From positions 248,001-312,000 of the forward strand of contig SMMW01000013.1 in the NCBI GenBank assembly GCA_004794655.1: DNA of 64,000 bases, written 5' to 3'. Source of the stretch: Marisa cornuarietis (taxonomy: Eukaryota > Mollusca > Gastropoda > Architaenioglossa > Ampullariidae). The notes beneath the pieces were generated by a model, which ran no database searches, was not told where the DNA came from, and worked only from the letters and a program-made list of their open reading frames with translations. Shown in pieces: positions 22,901-36,500 of the stretch. Numbering within the stretch: position 1 is the stretch's first letter; each line of letters starts with the position of its first letter. A program made the translations under genes and the position numbers.

Positions 22901-25900
22901 CGTTGTGGTAATTTTCTTTTTGCGGTTTCTGTAGCAGGGTTGTTTTACAGGGTGGGGTTGCTAACCCCACGCCCAACCCTCCTCCTTCATCCGGGCTTGG
23001 GACCGGCAGGTTACCCGGGGGGTTTCCAGGCGGAGTAAAAAACAGGTTTGCGGCACTGGAAGGACTCTTGGAAGAAACAGTGACCAACCACTGGACAAGA
23101 ATACAAGAGACCTGGAAAACTTCCTGCACACACGTTCTGGGGAAGAAAGGGAAACAGCATAAGGAATGGCTGAATATAAAGACCTGGCAAAAAATAGAGC
23201 AAAGGAAAGAGCTGAAGCAGAAGATCAACCAATGTCAAGACCAGCAGGAAAAAGAAGAACTCAGAGCAAAATACTGGGAGATAAACAGAGAAGTAAAAAA
23301 GAGCGCAAGAGATGACAAGAGGCAGTTCACACACAAGATGGCAGAAGAGGCAGAACAAGCAGCTGGGCAAAATAACACAAAGAGACTATATGAAATTACA
23401 AGAATTCTGGCAGGAAGAAAAAACACCAATGCGTGCAGACCAATAAAGGATAAGAATGGCAGCGCCATCACCGGAGATGCAGAAACAAGATCACGCTGGG
23501 TGGAACATTTTGATGAAATACTTAACCGACCCTCACCAACAACCAGCTTGGACATTCCCCCAGCTGCCGAACAGCTTCAAGTAAACACCAGCCCACCAAC
23601 CAAGGCAGAAATCATCAAAGCCATCAAGTCCTTGAAGTCTGGCAAGGCGGCAGGCCCAGATGGCATTCCTGCTGAAGCACAAAAGGCAGATCCAACAGCC
23701 GCAGCAGAGATGTTACACCCACTGCTGAAGAAAATTTGGGAACAGGAACAAGTTCCAGCAGACTGGAAGCTTGGCTACCTAGTAAAGCTACCAAAAAAAG
23801 GCGACCTTACACAGTGCAGCAATTGGCGTGGGATTATGCTGTTGTCCACTCCTAGCAAGGTGCTGACCAGAATCATCCTGGAGAGACTAAAAAATGCCCT
23901 AGACAAGAGACTGCGGCAAGAACAGGCAGGCTTTCGGCAGGGAAAATCATGCATAGACCAAATCGCTACACTACGAAATATTATTGAACAGTCCATTGAA
24001 TGGCAGGCACCACTATACATAACCTTTGTGGATTTTGAGAAAGCCTTTGACTCCGTAGACAGGGAAACCATCTGGAAACTGATGCAGCACTACGGATTTC
24101 CACCAAAGTTTATTGCCATCATCCAACAGCTGTATGAGGACTCGAAATGCCAGGTGATCCACAACGGAAAGCTGACTGACCCCTTCACAGTGAGGACTGG
24201 AGTGAGGCAAGGATGTATGCTCTCACCGACAATCTTCCTGATCGTCATAGACTGGATCATGAGAAGAACAACCTCTAACAGTAGCACGGGCATTCAGTGG
24301 ACCTTCGCCAGGCAACTTGAAGACCTCGACTTTGCAGACGACATCAGCCTGCTGTCCCACAAACAACAACACGCACAAACAAAGCTCACTCGGCTCGCAG
24401 AAGAAGCAGCAATGACGGGCCTGACCATCAACATCAAGAAGACGGAAGTAATGCGGGTCAACAACAAGCAAGAAGCCCACTGCAACTGCATGGGGAATGC
24501 ATTACAGAGTCTGACCGTTTCACCTACCTTGGCAGCATAGTCAGCAAAAATGGAGGTTCAGATGAGGATGTAAGAAGCCGAACAAACAAAGCCAGGCTTG
24601 CATTCCACACCCTACGACCTATCTGGAACTCCAAAGCTCTATCTTTACACACCAAGATCCGCATCTTTAACACAAATGTAAAGGCAATACTTCTATATGG
24701 ATCCGAGACATGGCGGGTGACAAATGCCATTACTAACAAGATACAGACATTCGTCAACAGATGTCTGCGCCACATCCTCAACATCAGATGGCCTGATAAG
24801 ATCTCCAATATAGACCTGTGGGAGAGAACCAATCAAAAACCTGCTAGCCAAGACATCAGGAAGCGGAAGTGGGGCTGGATTGGTCACACCTTACGAAAGC
24901 CAGCCGACAACTTAACAAGACAAGCTCTGGGCTGGAACCCACAGGGGAGGCGCAGGGCTGGGAGACCCAGAGAGACGTGGAGGAGATCAGTCCACAGAGA
25001 GGCAGAGACAGCTGGCATGACATGGTCCCAACTAGAAAGGAGTGCCCAGAACCGGGTCCGTTGGCGGGGTGTGGTTGCGGCCCTATGCTCCACTGGGAGC
25101 GTACAGGAATAAGAAGAAGAAGAAGACTTGTGGAGGAACAAGCTAATTGCACAAGACTGCAGAAAATCAATGCTGAACACATTATATCAGTCTTCTTGTC
25201 ATGTCTGAAATAGGAAATAACATTGTCAGATTTGGAAGATGACTGATCATCATCATGATCATCAGTCCCTTAGCCTTGATTGACCAAACGAGCACCTGAT
25301 TATATTCCCACCAACAATCTTTCTCAGTTTTCTGCTGTTCTCTGGGATGCACTGAATGAGAGAGAGGCCAGCCCATTCTAGGAGGCTGTCTGCTCATTTC
25401 TTCTTTAGTCTGCCTCTTCTTAGTTTTCAACTAGCAATAACCACACCTTAGATAAATCTCAACCGCCACTGTCTGTGTACTGTTTTCTTCAAGTTTGTCT
25501 TTGCAAATCCCAGTGATCTTGAGATATATCTCTACCACTTTAGTTTGAATCTTTTTTACTGTATCCAGGAGGTTTTTGGAGGGCCCACTTATTTTCTTAC
25601 TCTCTTTCATACTTCCTCATTGGTGATGCGGTCTTTACATGAAATATGACGCTGTAATACCTCATCTCTATCGACTGTATTCACTTTTGCAGGTCTGCTG
25701 TCAGAGTCTAAGTCCTGCATCCATGCAGGAAGATAAAGAAGATCATAAGGCACATTAGCCTGATTTTGGAATGGACAAAACCATTGTCATTTCAGATGGG
25801 TTTCAGTCTTTCCTGTGTTTACCAAATTGGTCTCTGTTATTCTGGGCAGCATATCTCTTTTGCTGGTCCCAGTATTTGGAATGCACCGCTTCTCTCTGTA

Positions 25901-27512
25901 CAGCAGAGGCGCTACATGATTTCCAGTCTGGACTTAAAACCTATCTTTCGGAAACACCAGGTGTAATTGGTTTACCCTGTTACTTTTTCTGTCTCCTCCT
26001 CTATGTGTTCTTTCATGTTCCTAGCACTGTTCGCTGTGCACATGTGTTTATATGATTGCTTGATTGTGATGGCCTTCTCTGTCATATGCATCACTACCTG
26101 CTGTTCTTTACATTTTATAAAACATTGAGCTTGCCTCCATGTAAGGAAATGCACTATAGAAATCCTATGATATTATATCTGCTTTTGAGACTAAGACAAC
26201 TGACCCCAGTTGTAAGGCCAAGTAACTGAAACTGAAGACTATCCAGCTTTTTTTATCTTGGCTCTGATATCCATGCTGATGGAGTTAATGTTGCTGGTCA
26301 TCAGCTTGGTCTTTCCTGTACTGATTTCTATGACATACAGAGAAGATAATTGTTTTAGGCAAGCTCTTGTTCTTTGCCAGGTAACCCATCAACATCATCA
26401 GTAAGCTGCAAGTTAGTGATTGTCCTGCTGCAAGTACTGACCCTTTATGTTGCTTCAGTGCAAAGCCCATGATCTCTTTCCAGAAAGATGATGGCTAGCA
26501 TAGGAGAGAGACCAGACAGCCTTGACAAGGTCCAACTGCTGTTAAGTTGACAACATCATTAAGGCATCATTAATGCCAGCCTCATCATCCTACCTATACT
26601 TTGCCATGAATTGTTAACAAGATACCACATTCCACCTGCTCTCATACTGAAAGATAAAAAATAGGGTCTGCCAAATGTAATATAATGCATACTTCTTCCC
26701 TCATACCATTAGTATACCTCTGTTCTGTAGTATATTTAGGTTTTCACACTCTCTGTAACCAAACACTTTCTATTTTTTGTTGCAACATACAAACATTAAA
26801 ATCCTCTCTAGTTTAGACACTTGTAGTCTTAATTAAGTTTTGAGAAGAAAGCACAATTTTGGAGACTATTTTAAAAATCATTTATATTAAGGCCAAAAAA
26901 AACTTATTTATCAGCATCACATAATGATCACATCTCAGAACATGATGACCACAGAAACAAAAGTATGATTAGCGAAGGTCATCAATTTATACATGTACTG
27001 CAATTAACAAAAGCTTGGTAGATAGACTACAGAACAAATGAGAAATAGTCTTTTGTATTCCTCTTAACCATAATTAAGTAGCATTCTATTCAACTGTGTT
27101 GGAACATTATTTTAACAGGATTATTGTTCCTAATCAGATGATCAATATTCTACATGAACTTTTTAAAAGACTTGCCTTGTATCAAATTTTTCCTCACAAT
27201 TCTTACAGGTTCACACCCATCTGCAATTAAGGGATTCTCTGGCTTCTCCTCCATCTTAGTGAAATCAACAACAAAAGCCTGATTTTTTTCATCAAAGATA
27301 ACTTCTCTATGCTTTCCATCCCTGAAAATAAATAAATATATTGTAAATTAATTTGCAGGGTTGTCATCTGTTTTGCTTTCCCACTAAAAAGGATATCTAT
27401 CAAACTTAGCATACACAGAAAATGTAAAATGATGATGGATGATGGATGGTGGTGGTGGATGATGGAGGAGGGATGATGGATGGATGGATGATGATTGATG
27501 ATGATTGGTGAT

Positions 27513-27548
<36 letters not shown>

Positions 27549-30500
27549 CTTATACACCACCATTCCCTAATGGCTAATGAGACTTTGCAACTGCAGAAAA
27601 ACATACACAGAGATAATAAATTAGCAGAACAAGATTCTTCATTATCTAAACAACCAATTTAGCACATACTGTCTAAGATCTAAGTGTCACTTCTTTTCAG
27701 CATGGAACAATAACATTCTCAACAAATGCATTCAGTTTGCAAAGAATTCCTTTAAACATGAAAAAATAATCCAGGTGCAAAGGACTTCAACTCTAGGAAA
27801 TGGCATTTAAGATTTTGAACTGTCATATTGATTCTTTTAAATGCAAACTGAGGTCATTATGTAGAGAAAATCTCTACAAACATGCTCAAAAGTCATAATG
27901 ATGTTTTCCTAATTATCTTTCACAATGTTTTTAAAAATTAAAATTAAGCTTACTGCAATCACAATTAAGTTTTAAATGTAGTAAACTTAAATGCTGCAAT
28001 GTCAAAGCAGCAACATAAATTTTATAATACATTAAGAAATAAACAAAGACATAAAATTCTTTAAAATTCTCATAAATTGTGTTTCTTAAATTCACAATTA
28101 ATGAACATCAGTTCTGAACAGCTCTGTTTTAACATAAACATTAACTGGAAATCATTATCCTTTAAAGTGAAATATGCAAATACATTTTACTGACGTGTAT
28201 GCTTTTTCTATTCTGTAACTTGTTCGAACGTCGTATTCCATTAGCTCGTCATCTGCTTGTGTAACCTCTACGAAGTACCATCTAATCTGCTCAAAAAACA
28301 ACAAAACCAATATTGCAGATAATACAAATTATTAAAAATAAGAATCCTAGCTAAAGTTTAATAGATAAAACAGCATAAAGATCTTTACAGGAGGTAGTGC
28401 AGAGACAAAAATTTGACATTCAAAGAAAGCTATAGACTGATCATTTTAGAATTTAAAATTTTCACCTGCTTGGCCATTAGTTGTGCTAATTTGTCTTCTT
28501 GAATGCGATCCCCTGCCTGTTTCATTATAGTGTTTACGGGTACCCTGTCTACTTTTTCACGTAGTCCTTCCAGCTTAAGTTTTCCAAAGTCATAGTTGAT
28601 TGTGAGATCAACAAGTGCTGCCTTGCAACCATTGACAAGATCATTAATCTGCAAATGAAAACAAAGATAAATGTTGCCTCTTGCCATGGCCAACTTGATT
28701 TAATAATAATAAATAATAAACATGTGATTTATATAAGGCATAATCATGTTCAGGAAGGAGAATACTCTCAGTGCTGGAGACAAGTAGGAGACATGGATAG
28801 AATATGAAGGAAAGAAGAAGAAACAACTATGCAGACAAGTAATAAAACAAACAGAGAAGACACATTGAGCGGTCAGAAAACAAACAGTGACGATGAAGAG
28901 TGTCATAAACCTGCAAAGGAAGATGAGCTGACAGGCTAGTCAATTGACTATAATCACAACTATTGACAGCTATGTTGATCAGTTGGTGTAAGGAGTAATG
29001 TTCATGGAACAAATGTGTTTTTATCACACATTTAAAGGATTCTATGGTGGGTTGATGGCGGATATGGAAGGGAAGAGAGTTCCACTGTTTTGTTGCACAA
29101 TAACCAAAAATCTGGTGACCATATGTGGATGTACTGGTTATAGGGATAGAGAGCATATGGTCACCAAATGGCTGGGATAATAAAAGTTCAGAGAAATAGG
29201 GCACAATCCTTCACAGAAATTAAAACGCACCACAGACAGTTTGAATTGGATGTGAGAATAGATGGGTAGCAAATGCAGAAAACAAATGACAGGAGTGACA
29301 GTCTCATTTTCTAGCTTTAAGCACTAGTCATGCAGCAGAGTTCTGTACTTTCCGAAGTCTGAGGAAGGCATGCAAGCAAAGAGTTACAATAATTAAGCCA
29401 AGACAGAACAAATGCACAGGCACAAGTGGTGGCAGCACATTTAGAGAGAATGTGCCAGATGGTGCTGATCTTACAAAGCTTATAATAGGCATATTGACAG
29501 CTGTAACTTGTCTTTCAAAGGTCATGTCTGCAGTAATGATGAATCCGAGATTTCGGATGGACAAGAAGGTGATATTGGAATCATCCACCAGGATGTACAT
29601 TGGTGGACTGATGAGCAATGAACAATACTTCATATCACTAATTTGCTCTGAGCATTGTCTGGGGTGAGTACACATTTTTGGCTCTGGGAGGCTCTGCCAC
29701 ATGACTAAAGAGAAAGGATGGAAAAGACATCAGGGGAAAAGAATGCTGGGTTTTAGAGACTAGACACATTCAAAGAGAGAACAGGACTGAGTAAGCATTG
29801 TCTTGCCTACATGTGAAATCAGAGGTGTTTTGAAGATGGGCAGTTTGGGAATGAGCGGTGAGCTGCTATTTTGCCTCATGGATACTGCCAATGGTCAGAG
29901 GATTCAAATAATTGTACTCAGGATTGATATTCTCACCCATTCCATTACATGTGAATCACTTTTATCTCTATAATCTGCATCTTCTGTAAGTTTTAACTGC
30001 GGCCTAGAAATGAATAAGGCAATTAAGTATGTGCCAAATTATTACAATTGCTAAACAGAGTCAAGAAATTATCAAAAACATTGAGCTATGTAGTCTAGGA
30101 TGTAGCCATTGAAGGATAAATTTTGAAAACAAATTCATCATTAAATATACACCATCAGATCCATAGATGAGTAAAGGGTGAATAAAGTTATGGATTATTC
30201 ATCTTTCATAAATGGATCTGACACTACAATAAGCAAACTGAAAGTGACTGTACTGGTCTAATGACTGTTTCCAGCTAAGCTCTTAGTTCTCAGATTTAAA
30301 AGCACTTAATGACTTTGCTGATACATTAATTGTTTCAGCATACATGTATTCAGCAGAGTTTATTAATAATGCCTTGAGAGTTAAAAACCATTATATTTAT
30401 CATTAATGATTGTATTTAACATATTCCTAGAAACTTACAAAATACTCTTGCCACCTCTCAAGCTCAGGCACCTCAAACTGGCTAACAACAATTGTATTTC

Positions 30501-33500
30501 TGTAGTGGTTCATAAGTTCCTCTTCAGCCTTATCCACTGTGACAGCATCCTGAGTAACAAACATCAGCTTCACTTTCTTTGCAGTCTCTTCAAAAAATAG
30601 CCCTGAAATTAAAAAGGTAAAAAAAAAAGAGAATAAAAGTAATGGCAGCAGTCAATCTGGAATTCACAAGGTCTTCTCTGGAAACTAACTCTGTTGTAAG
30701 ATGGTATCTTAATTCTTACTCCAGGTTCAGTGAGGCTGCCTTTGGCATTCCACAGTGAGCTGGAATCCATAGGAATACTCACTGCATTCTGGATACCTTT
30801 TGGAGGTTTTGGATTAGGCAAAGGAATTTATTTTTGGAAAGGGCCTCCAGAACAGACAACACAAGGATAACAACTGTTGGAACTGTTTCATGGATGTTGC
30901 CTACAGGTGGGCCTGAACATCTGCAGTGTAGCTCAAGCAATACTTTTATGTTGTTGTTACAGAGGTCTCTGTCTATCCTTATGGATGTGTAAACCGGCTC
31001 TTGCACTCGCTATGGTTTTTGCTGCTGAGCCATCAGTGTACACATAGATCCAAGATTCTGCTAGATACTTCCAGGAATGTAGTAGATCAGAGGGGCACAG
31101 CAGGAGTGTTGATGAGTGAATCTTGACTTGGGGCAATGTAGTAAGTCTGTTGGTTTGTCACGTTTGTCACGCAACTCTTTAGTGGGTGCTATGGGAGACA
31201 TACAGTATCTAGATTTCAAAGTCCATTAATACTTCATTACAGTAATTTACAATCAGCATGTCTGATAAACATCAACACCTAGCTAGCATAATATTCATTG
31301 TTTACAATGCAGAAAGAGGCCAGAAGGCTCAAACAATCCTTAGGGTACAGGGAACTAGGGTATTAGCCTAAGAAGCTGAAAAAGACATTAACTTACAGCG
31401 CTTAACTCCCATGGCATCTGGATTTCTTTGTGAAATGATTTCTTCATCTTCTGAAACAAATGATAAAGAATTTTAATAAATCCATACCTCACCTGTTAAA
31501 TGCACAGCTTTCCAGTCACCTTGACTGTTAAATGACAGATTAAAAGAAATCCTTTCACATCATATTCATTTATCAAAAGCAAATGTACATATATGCCTAG
31601 ATACACCAAGTGTATGAGAGACAGCATGTAGCTGAAAGGCATCTCATTCTGCTCTGAAGTTGACTTCATTTAATGGAAGTTTACACCTTTCTACCCTTGT
31701 AGAAACTGTTATTTGTAGACGACACTTACCTGAAAAATTTTAGATGTCATTTTCATAACTCATTTTTCAAAGCACAAGCTTTATATGATAATCTCCACCT
31801 CATTAAACTCTTTACCTTCAGTAACTTCTTCCTCCTGTGTATAATCTTGCTTCCATCTCTCATTTTCTTCTTCAAATGCCTGAAAACAACACGTATACAT
31901 AAGTGCTTGCACTTTCTATTACACCTCACATACCGATGTATGCACACCTATGTGTGTTTGTTTAATGTGTCAGATTTTGTTTTTCACACAGAGATAGAAA
32001 GATTTCTTCACCTTTATTATACAAAAGATCTGAACACAAAGCTATAAATTTAATATCATTTATCTCTGACGATGAGGTATTACTTTCAAAAGACTTCAGG
32101 CCAGGATATGAGCAAAGAGCTAAAAACTGGCATTGAGACCTGAGTTACTTCTGTTACCAGGTTTAAATGGCTCAGTAACAGTCTATACAGTTTAGGCTCT
32201 CTCTATAGACATATATATCAATCATGTATAGTTTCAGTTGTTTCAATATAAAACTTTTCTGTTTTTTTAACCTTTCTGTTTTCAATATCTTTTTTATGCA
32301 GGATGAAAAAGACATCTGACAGTTTGCACTGTGGGTTCTTGAGACCAAAGTCTACAGTGGCTTGGAACATAGTCTCGGCTACAAGATCTGAGGGATAGCC
32401 AAGATTTCCTGTGCCTAGAGCTGGGAAACCAATGGATCTGTGGCCTCTTGTGTCTGCCTCAGAAAGGCATTTCATCATGGTTTTAGTGAGAATCTGTTAA
32501 TAGAAAGCAAAAGAAAGCCATTTAATTTTGTAATTTTTGTTCAATATAAAGGTAAATTAATTAATCAACATAAAACTCATCCTTTAATTAACTAATCTTT
32601 CACATTCGTGAATATTCTTTCATTTACTGTGTAATTTTGACAGATCTTAACTGTCAGATCAGTTCAAAAGCACTTTCTGGTAAGAAATTCAGGCAAGAAA
32701 CACACATGGTTTTGGTCCCCGTTGTACAGCAATCTGCTTAAAAGTCTCTGTTTATAAACACTTAACATATCACCTAATAAAGTATAAATTTAAAAGAGTG
32801 TAAAAGGCTGGTTGACAGCTGATACCAGTCCAGGAATAAATGATGACAATGAAATGAATGATACTGATCCTTCTTCTGGAGGAATGACATCAGAGAGAAA
32901 TCGCAGACTGTATGCATGCATAATATGCATAAGCTTTGAATTTTATTTGATAAACAAAACTTTATTTACAAGCATGATCTGGCTATAAGTTGTTTCCAGT
33001 TTTGCCAAATAAGAATGCACCATAAATTATTCTTTTATTTATTTTTTCATTTCATTTATAATGACTTTCTTTATTCATTCAGGTTAATAAAATACCATTT
33101 TTGGTAGAAACATTTCTTTCTTCTAGTACTTACTAGATGACATGACTATATGGAGATCATCCTCTAGCTACCTCAAATCCAGCTGTCCACACCTGCACAA
33201 CATGGTAGGACCTGAATTCAGCTCAGCCCCCTCCCCGGCGGAAGCGGATGGCCGAGTGGTTAGAGCGCTGGCGTCCGAACCGAGAGCGTCCTGCTTCAAT
33301 TCCCGATAAGCGCAGCATACTTCCCCCAGTCAACCCAGCTGACGGGAATGGGTACCTGACTCCTTAGAGGGTTGGGGAAGGTAAGGCAGCAAGGGAGAGG
33401 AGATTGGCACCACCCACATGTAAAAGCTGGCCCCGAGAAAAGTGAGGTCTCTAACACCTCACTCCCCAATGACCTGAACAGGTTATGGAATGACCTTTAC

Positions 33501-36500
33501 CTTTTTTTTAGCCCCCTCCCATTTACCTGCCATGCTAGTGAGCCTCTCTACTCCAGCTTTTCACCTGGACTGAGTCTGGAACCTACTGCGGGGAGGCGGG
33601 AGGGAGCTAGCTGTCATGTCATCTGGTAAATACTCAAAGAAAGAAACTTTACTACCATAAATGGTATTTCTTCTTTGTACTGTACCAGATGACATGACTA
33701 TATGGAGACTAACTAACAGGTGGAGCAGCAAACTTTGTGAAACGTTAGGTGAACAAAGAAATTAATCCAAATCCAGCCAGGCTATAGCTGTGAGGCCGTC
33801 TTAGAGTACTAAATAACCTCGCGTCAGGTCGGCCAAGCAGGCCTTGATGACTGCCACAGGCTGTGCTGCCTAGACAACTGCGATCCTTTCACAGGCATCA
33901 AAAGGGGGCAAGGTCCCACAGGTAGCACTTGGTGAACATCGAATTCAAACGTCCTCCTATCACCTGAATATTAAGGTTCAGGGTTACCTTCCTCGAACAG
34001 GTTGTTAGTGGCACCCACTCTACCTCACACGCTCTAGCTGAGCAAGAGAGGCCACTGTTGAGACAGTGCTACATAGCCTAAATGACCGCCTTGAAGCAGG
34101 GTGCAACCGACTGCATTGAAAACCTGCCTTTCCCTGGTGTACTAGCAAGCACAACCGCAATCCACCCTTTCTGCGTTAAGCCTATCTCTTGAGATAACTC
34201 ATTAATGCTCTAACTGAACTCTGGCGCCTAATCAAGTTTATGACCCTATCTTGGTTGGAGAAGAAGACTGACTTCCTAAGGACTCAGTGTTGGGATTCTA
34301 TTCTAGCCCGGAACCCCGAATGGGTTCTCAGGGTTACAGAGCCATCCCCCAAATCGCAAAAAGATGGGTCTGAGAAAGTATGAAACGCTGAAACTCGAGC
34401 CGCGAAGGCGACCGCCACTAACCCACAGGTATCCATGTTAAAATTGAAGAAAATCCTAGACGGGCTCATGGCCGTCGAGTTCAAGAAGGTCGGAGCTAAG
34501 TGCAATTCCAAGAGGTTGGGAGGATATGCAACCTACAGTGAGCCAACGAATGGTCAACAACCCAAATCTTTCTTAATCACTATTGGTCTTCATATCACAA
34601 GACCTAAGTGACTGAATTTATATCTGCAAGCATGGCGGCTCTATAACTAAAACAATCGGCGCCAGAGGTTTCTTAATAAACAGTCACAGAACGATCCACC
34701 ACCTTCACCTGGGCCACACCTGTAAGCTCTAGTCAAATACTAACTGGACATTTCTCAAAACTCTCCCCTTATTTCCTTCCTATACTAGTAAGCCGAGGGC
34801 AGCAAGGGAGAGGGCTTACTAGCGACATCAAACTCTACACGATTGAAACGTCCACATCAGAGGACAACCCTGATGAGACCCAGACATGAAAGTTCATAAT
34901 CTCTGGCGCCAGATGAAGGCCTATTGTGTAGTTGCTTCGACAGAGTCCAAACAGATGTTAGGTTCCTCCGTACTACTATCGACAAGGCTGCTTACTCTGA
35001 GCCCCAAGACCGATTCCAAACTAGTGGGTCATAGACATTGCCCCCATGGATTTATGTGAGAATGGCATAAGTACGTCCCTTCCAGGAACAAGGCGTCCCT
35101 ACCAACAGATAAGAGACTGGTGACACAAACGCTCGAAGCCTGTAGTCCCAGCACGTTTCAAACATATCCACTCTGGGCTAATATAAGACTTCTCTTTCTC
35201 AACCACTGGCCCTGCTGTATCCAGAAACCAGGGAGCAGACGAGCACCCCTAGCCGGACCGGCTGGCATTCGTGAACTAGGAACCCTGACAAAGGATCCTT
35301 AAGGGGAACACCCTTGCCTAACTGTCTGAAGTCGAACCAAGCTGTCGGGTGACTATTGGCATTCTCCGACACCAGTATTTGAATGTTTCCAATCAACCCT
35401 TTGCTGGTATCCAGAGTGAATGTGGGGTATGCGCAGTCATCTCAGCGACAGTAGCTCTGCCACCTCATTCATACCCCAGGATCGAAAGTCTTAACCACTC
35501 CCAGGCTGAACAGCTGTCTGAATCAGATTGACCCTGTCCTAAATAGGTGTCCAGTACGCCTCTGTGTAGGGGGCTCGATATTTGTGTCTGGAAACTTATA
35601 ACCAGGTGGACAAAATTCATCTTTGGCACCAGATCTGATGTCTGAGTGAATGCGCCACCCCACTCTGTTAGTAAGGTCAATACGACGATCAAGTCGAACT
35701 TCAGCCTCTGTCTTGACTGTGTAGAAGTAATTCGACCAGACAAGCGGACACTCAAAAGCGGCCTTAGCAGTACGTGGGCCCCGCAGGGGCCCTCATATGC
35801 GGGGCTGATGCGGGGGCGAGAGCCGTAAGAGTAGGCTATATAGCGTACCACAAGAAACTCCTTTCGCGATGCCTCTCAGGCTTGGGGCTTGGGGCCGTCG
35901 CCACAGTTGCTACCCCCAAAGTACACTGCAGTCTGAGCCTTCATCCGGCACAGATAAATAAACGCTCCAGTGATCTGGGTAACACCGAAGGTGTCAGGCA
36001 CAGTTCAACAGGCCTCATCGCAAACTGACGAACTCTGCTTTAGAACGCCAATGGAAGGTGGGCCGCTTATAGCCACCTCAGGCCATGTGATTAGGTGACT
36101 GCCGTGCTATGCTGACTGCAAAAACTGCTACAGCGACCGTTGTCTCACTGACCTGGCGTTTTCCAAAAAGACAAGATGTGGGCGAAGAAGATGCTGAGCT
36201 TGCTGAGATCCACAATGGGTCTCCAGCGCCCTCCTGGCTCTGGAACAGGAAAGAATGAAATGGAAGGCCGGCGGGTCTGTCCTTTCCACGGAATTCCACC
36301 TCCTGAAAAGCTTTCTTTGTAGCAGTAATGCAATTTCGCTTCGGAGAGACACCACTTCCTGGCAATAGTGTCCAAACTGGTGATCGCGTGCCAGGTCTGT
36401 CTAAAAATGACAGACACCATCCTTCGCTAATCACTTCATAGACCGAAGGATCTGAGGTCCGAAAAGTCTCCCACTGGGACCTGTGGTTCGGCAGTGTCAC

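Noticed and set aside
23068..25112. Plus-strand 490-codon and 131-codon ORFs, considered as host genes
   Set aside because: Their motifs are those of an RTE reverse transcriptase within an insertion bounded by a 13-bp target duplication.
27205..27206. GT donor CCT|GTAAGA as the main end of gene B exon 20
   Set aside because: It gives phase 0 and an early stop in exon 21; the GC donor at 27175 keeps the catalytic frame and aligns with gene A. It is kept only as a possible alternative.
27227..27604. Minus-strand ORF with poly-His
   Set aside because: Microsatellite translation fused to exon 20 read in a wrong frame.
33240..33320. tRNA-Leu/Ser-like sequence, considered as a tRNA gene
   Set aside because: The B box is degenerate, the acceptor stem cannot be paired by eye, and the sequence is the head of a SINE with its own target duplication.
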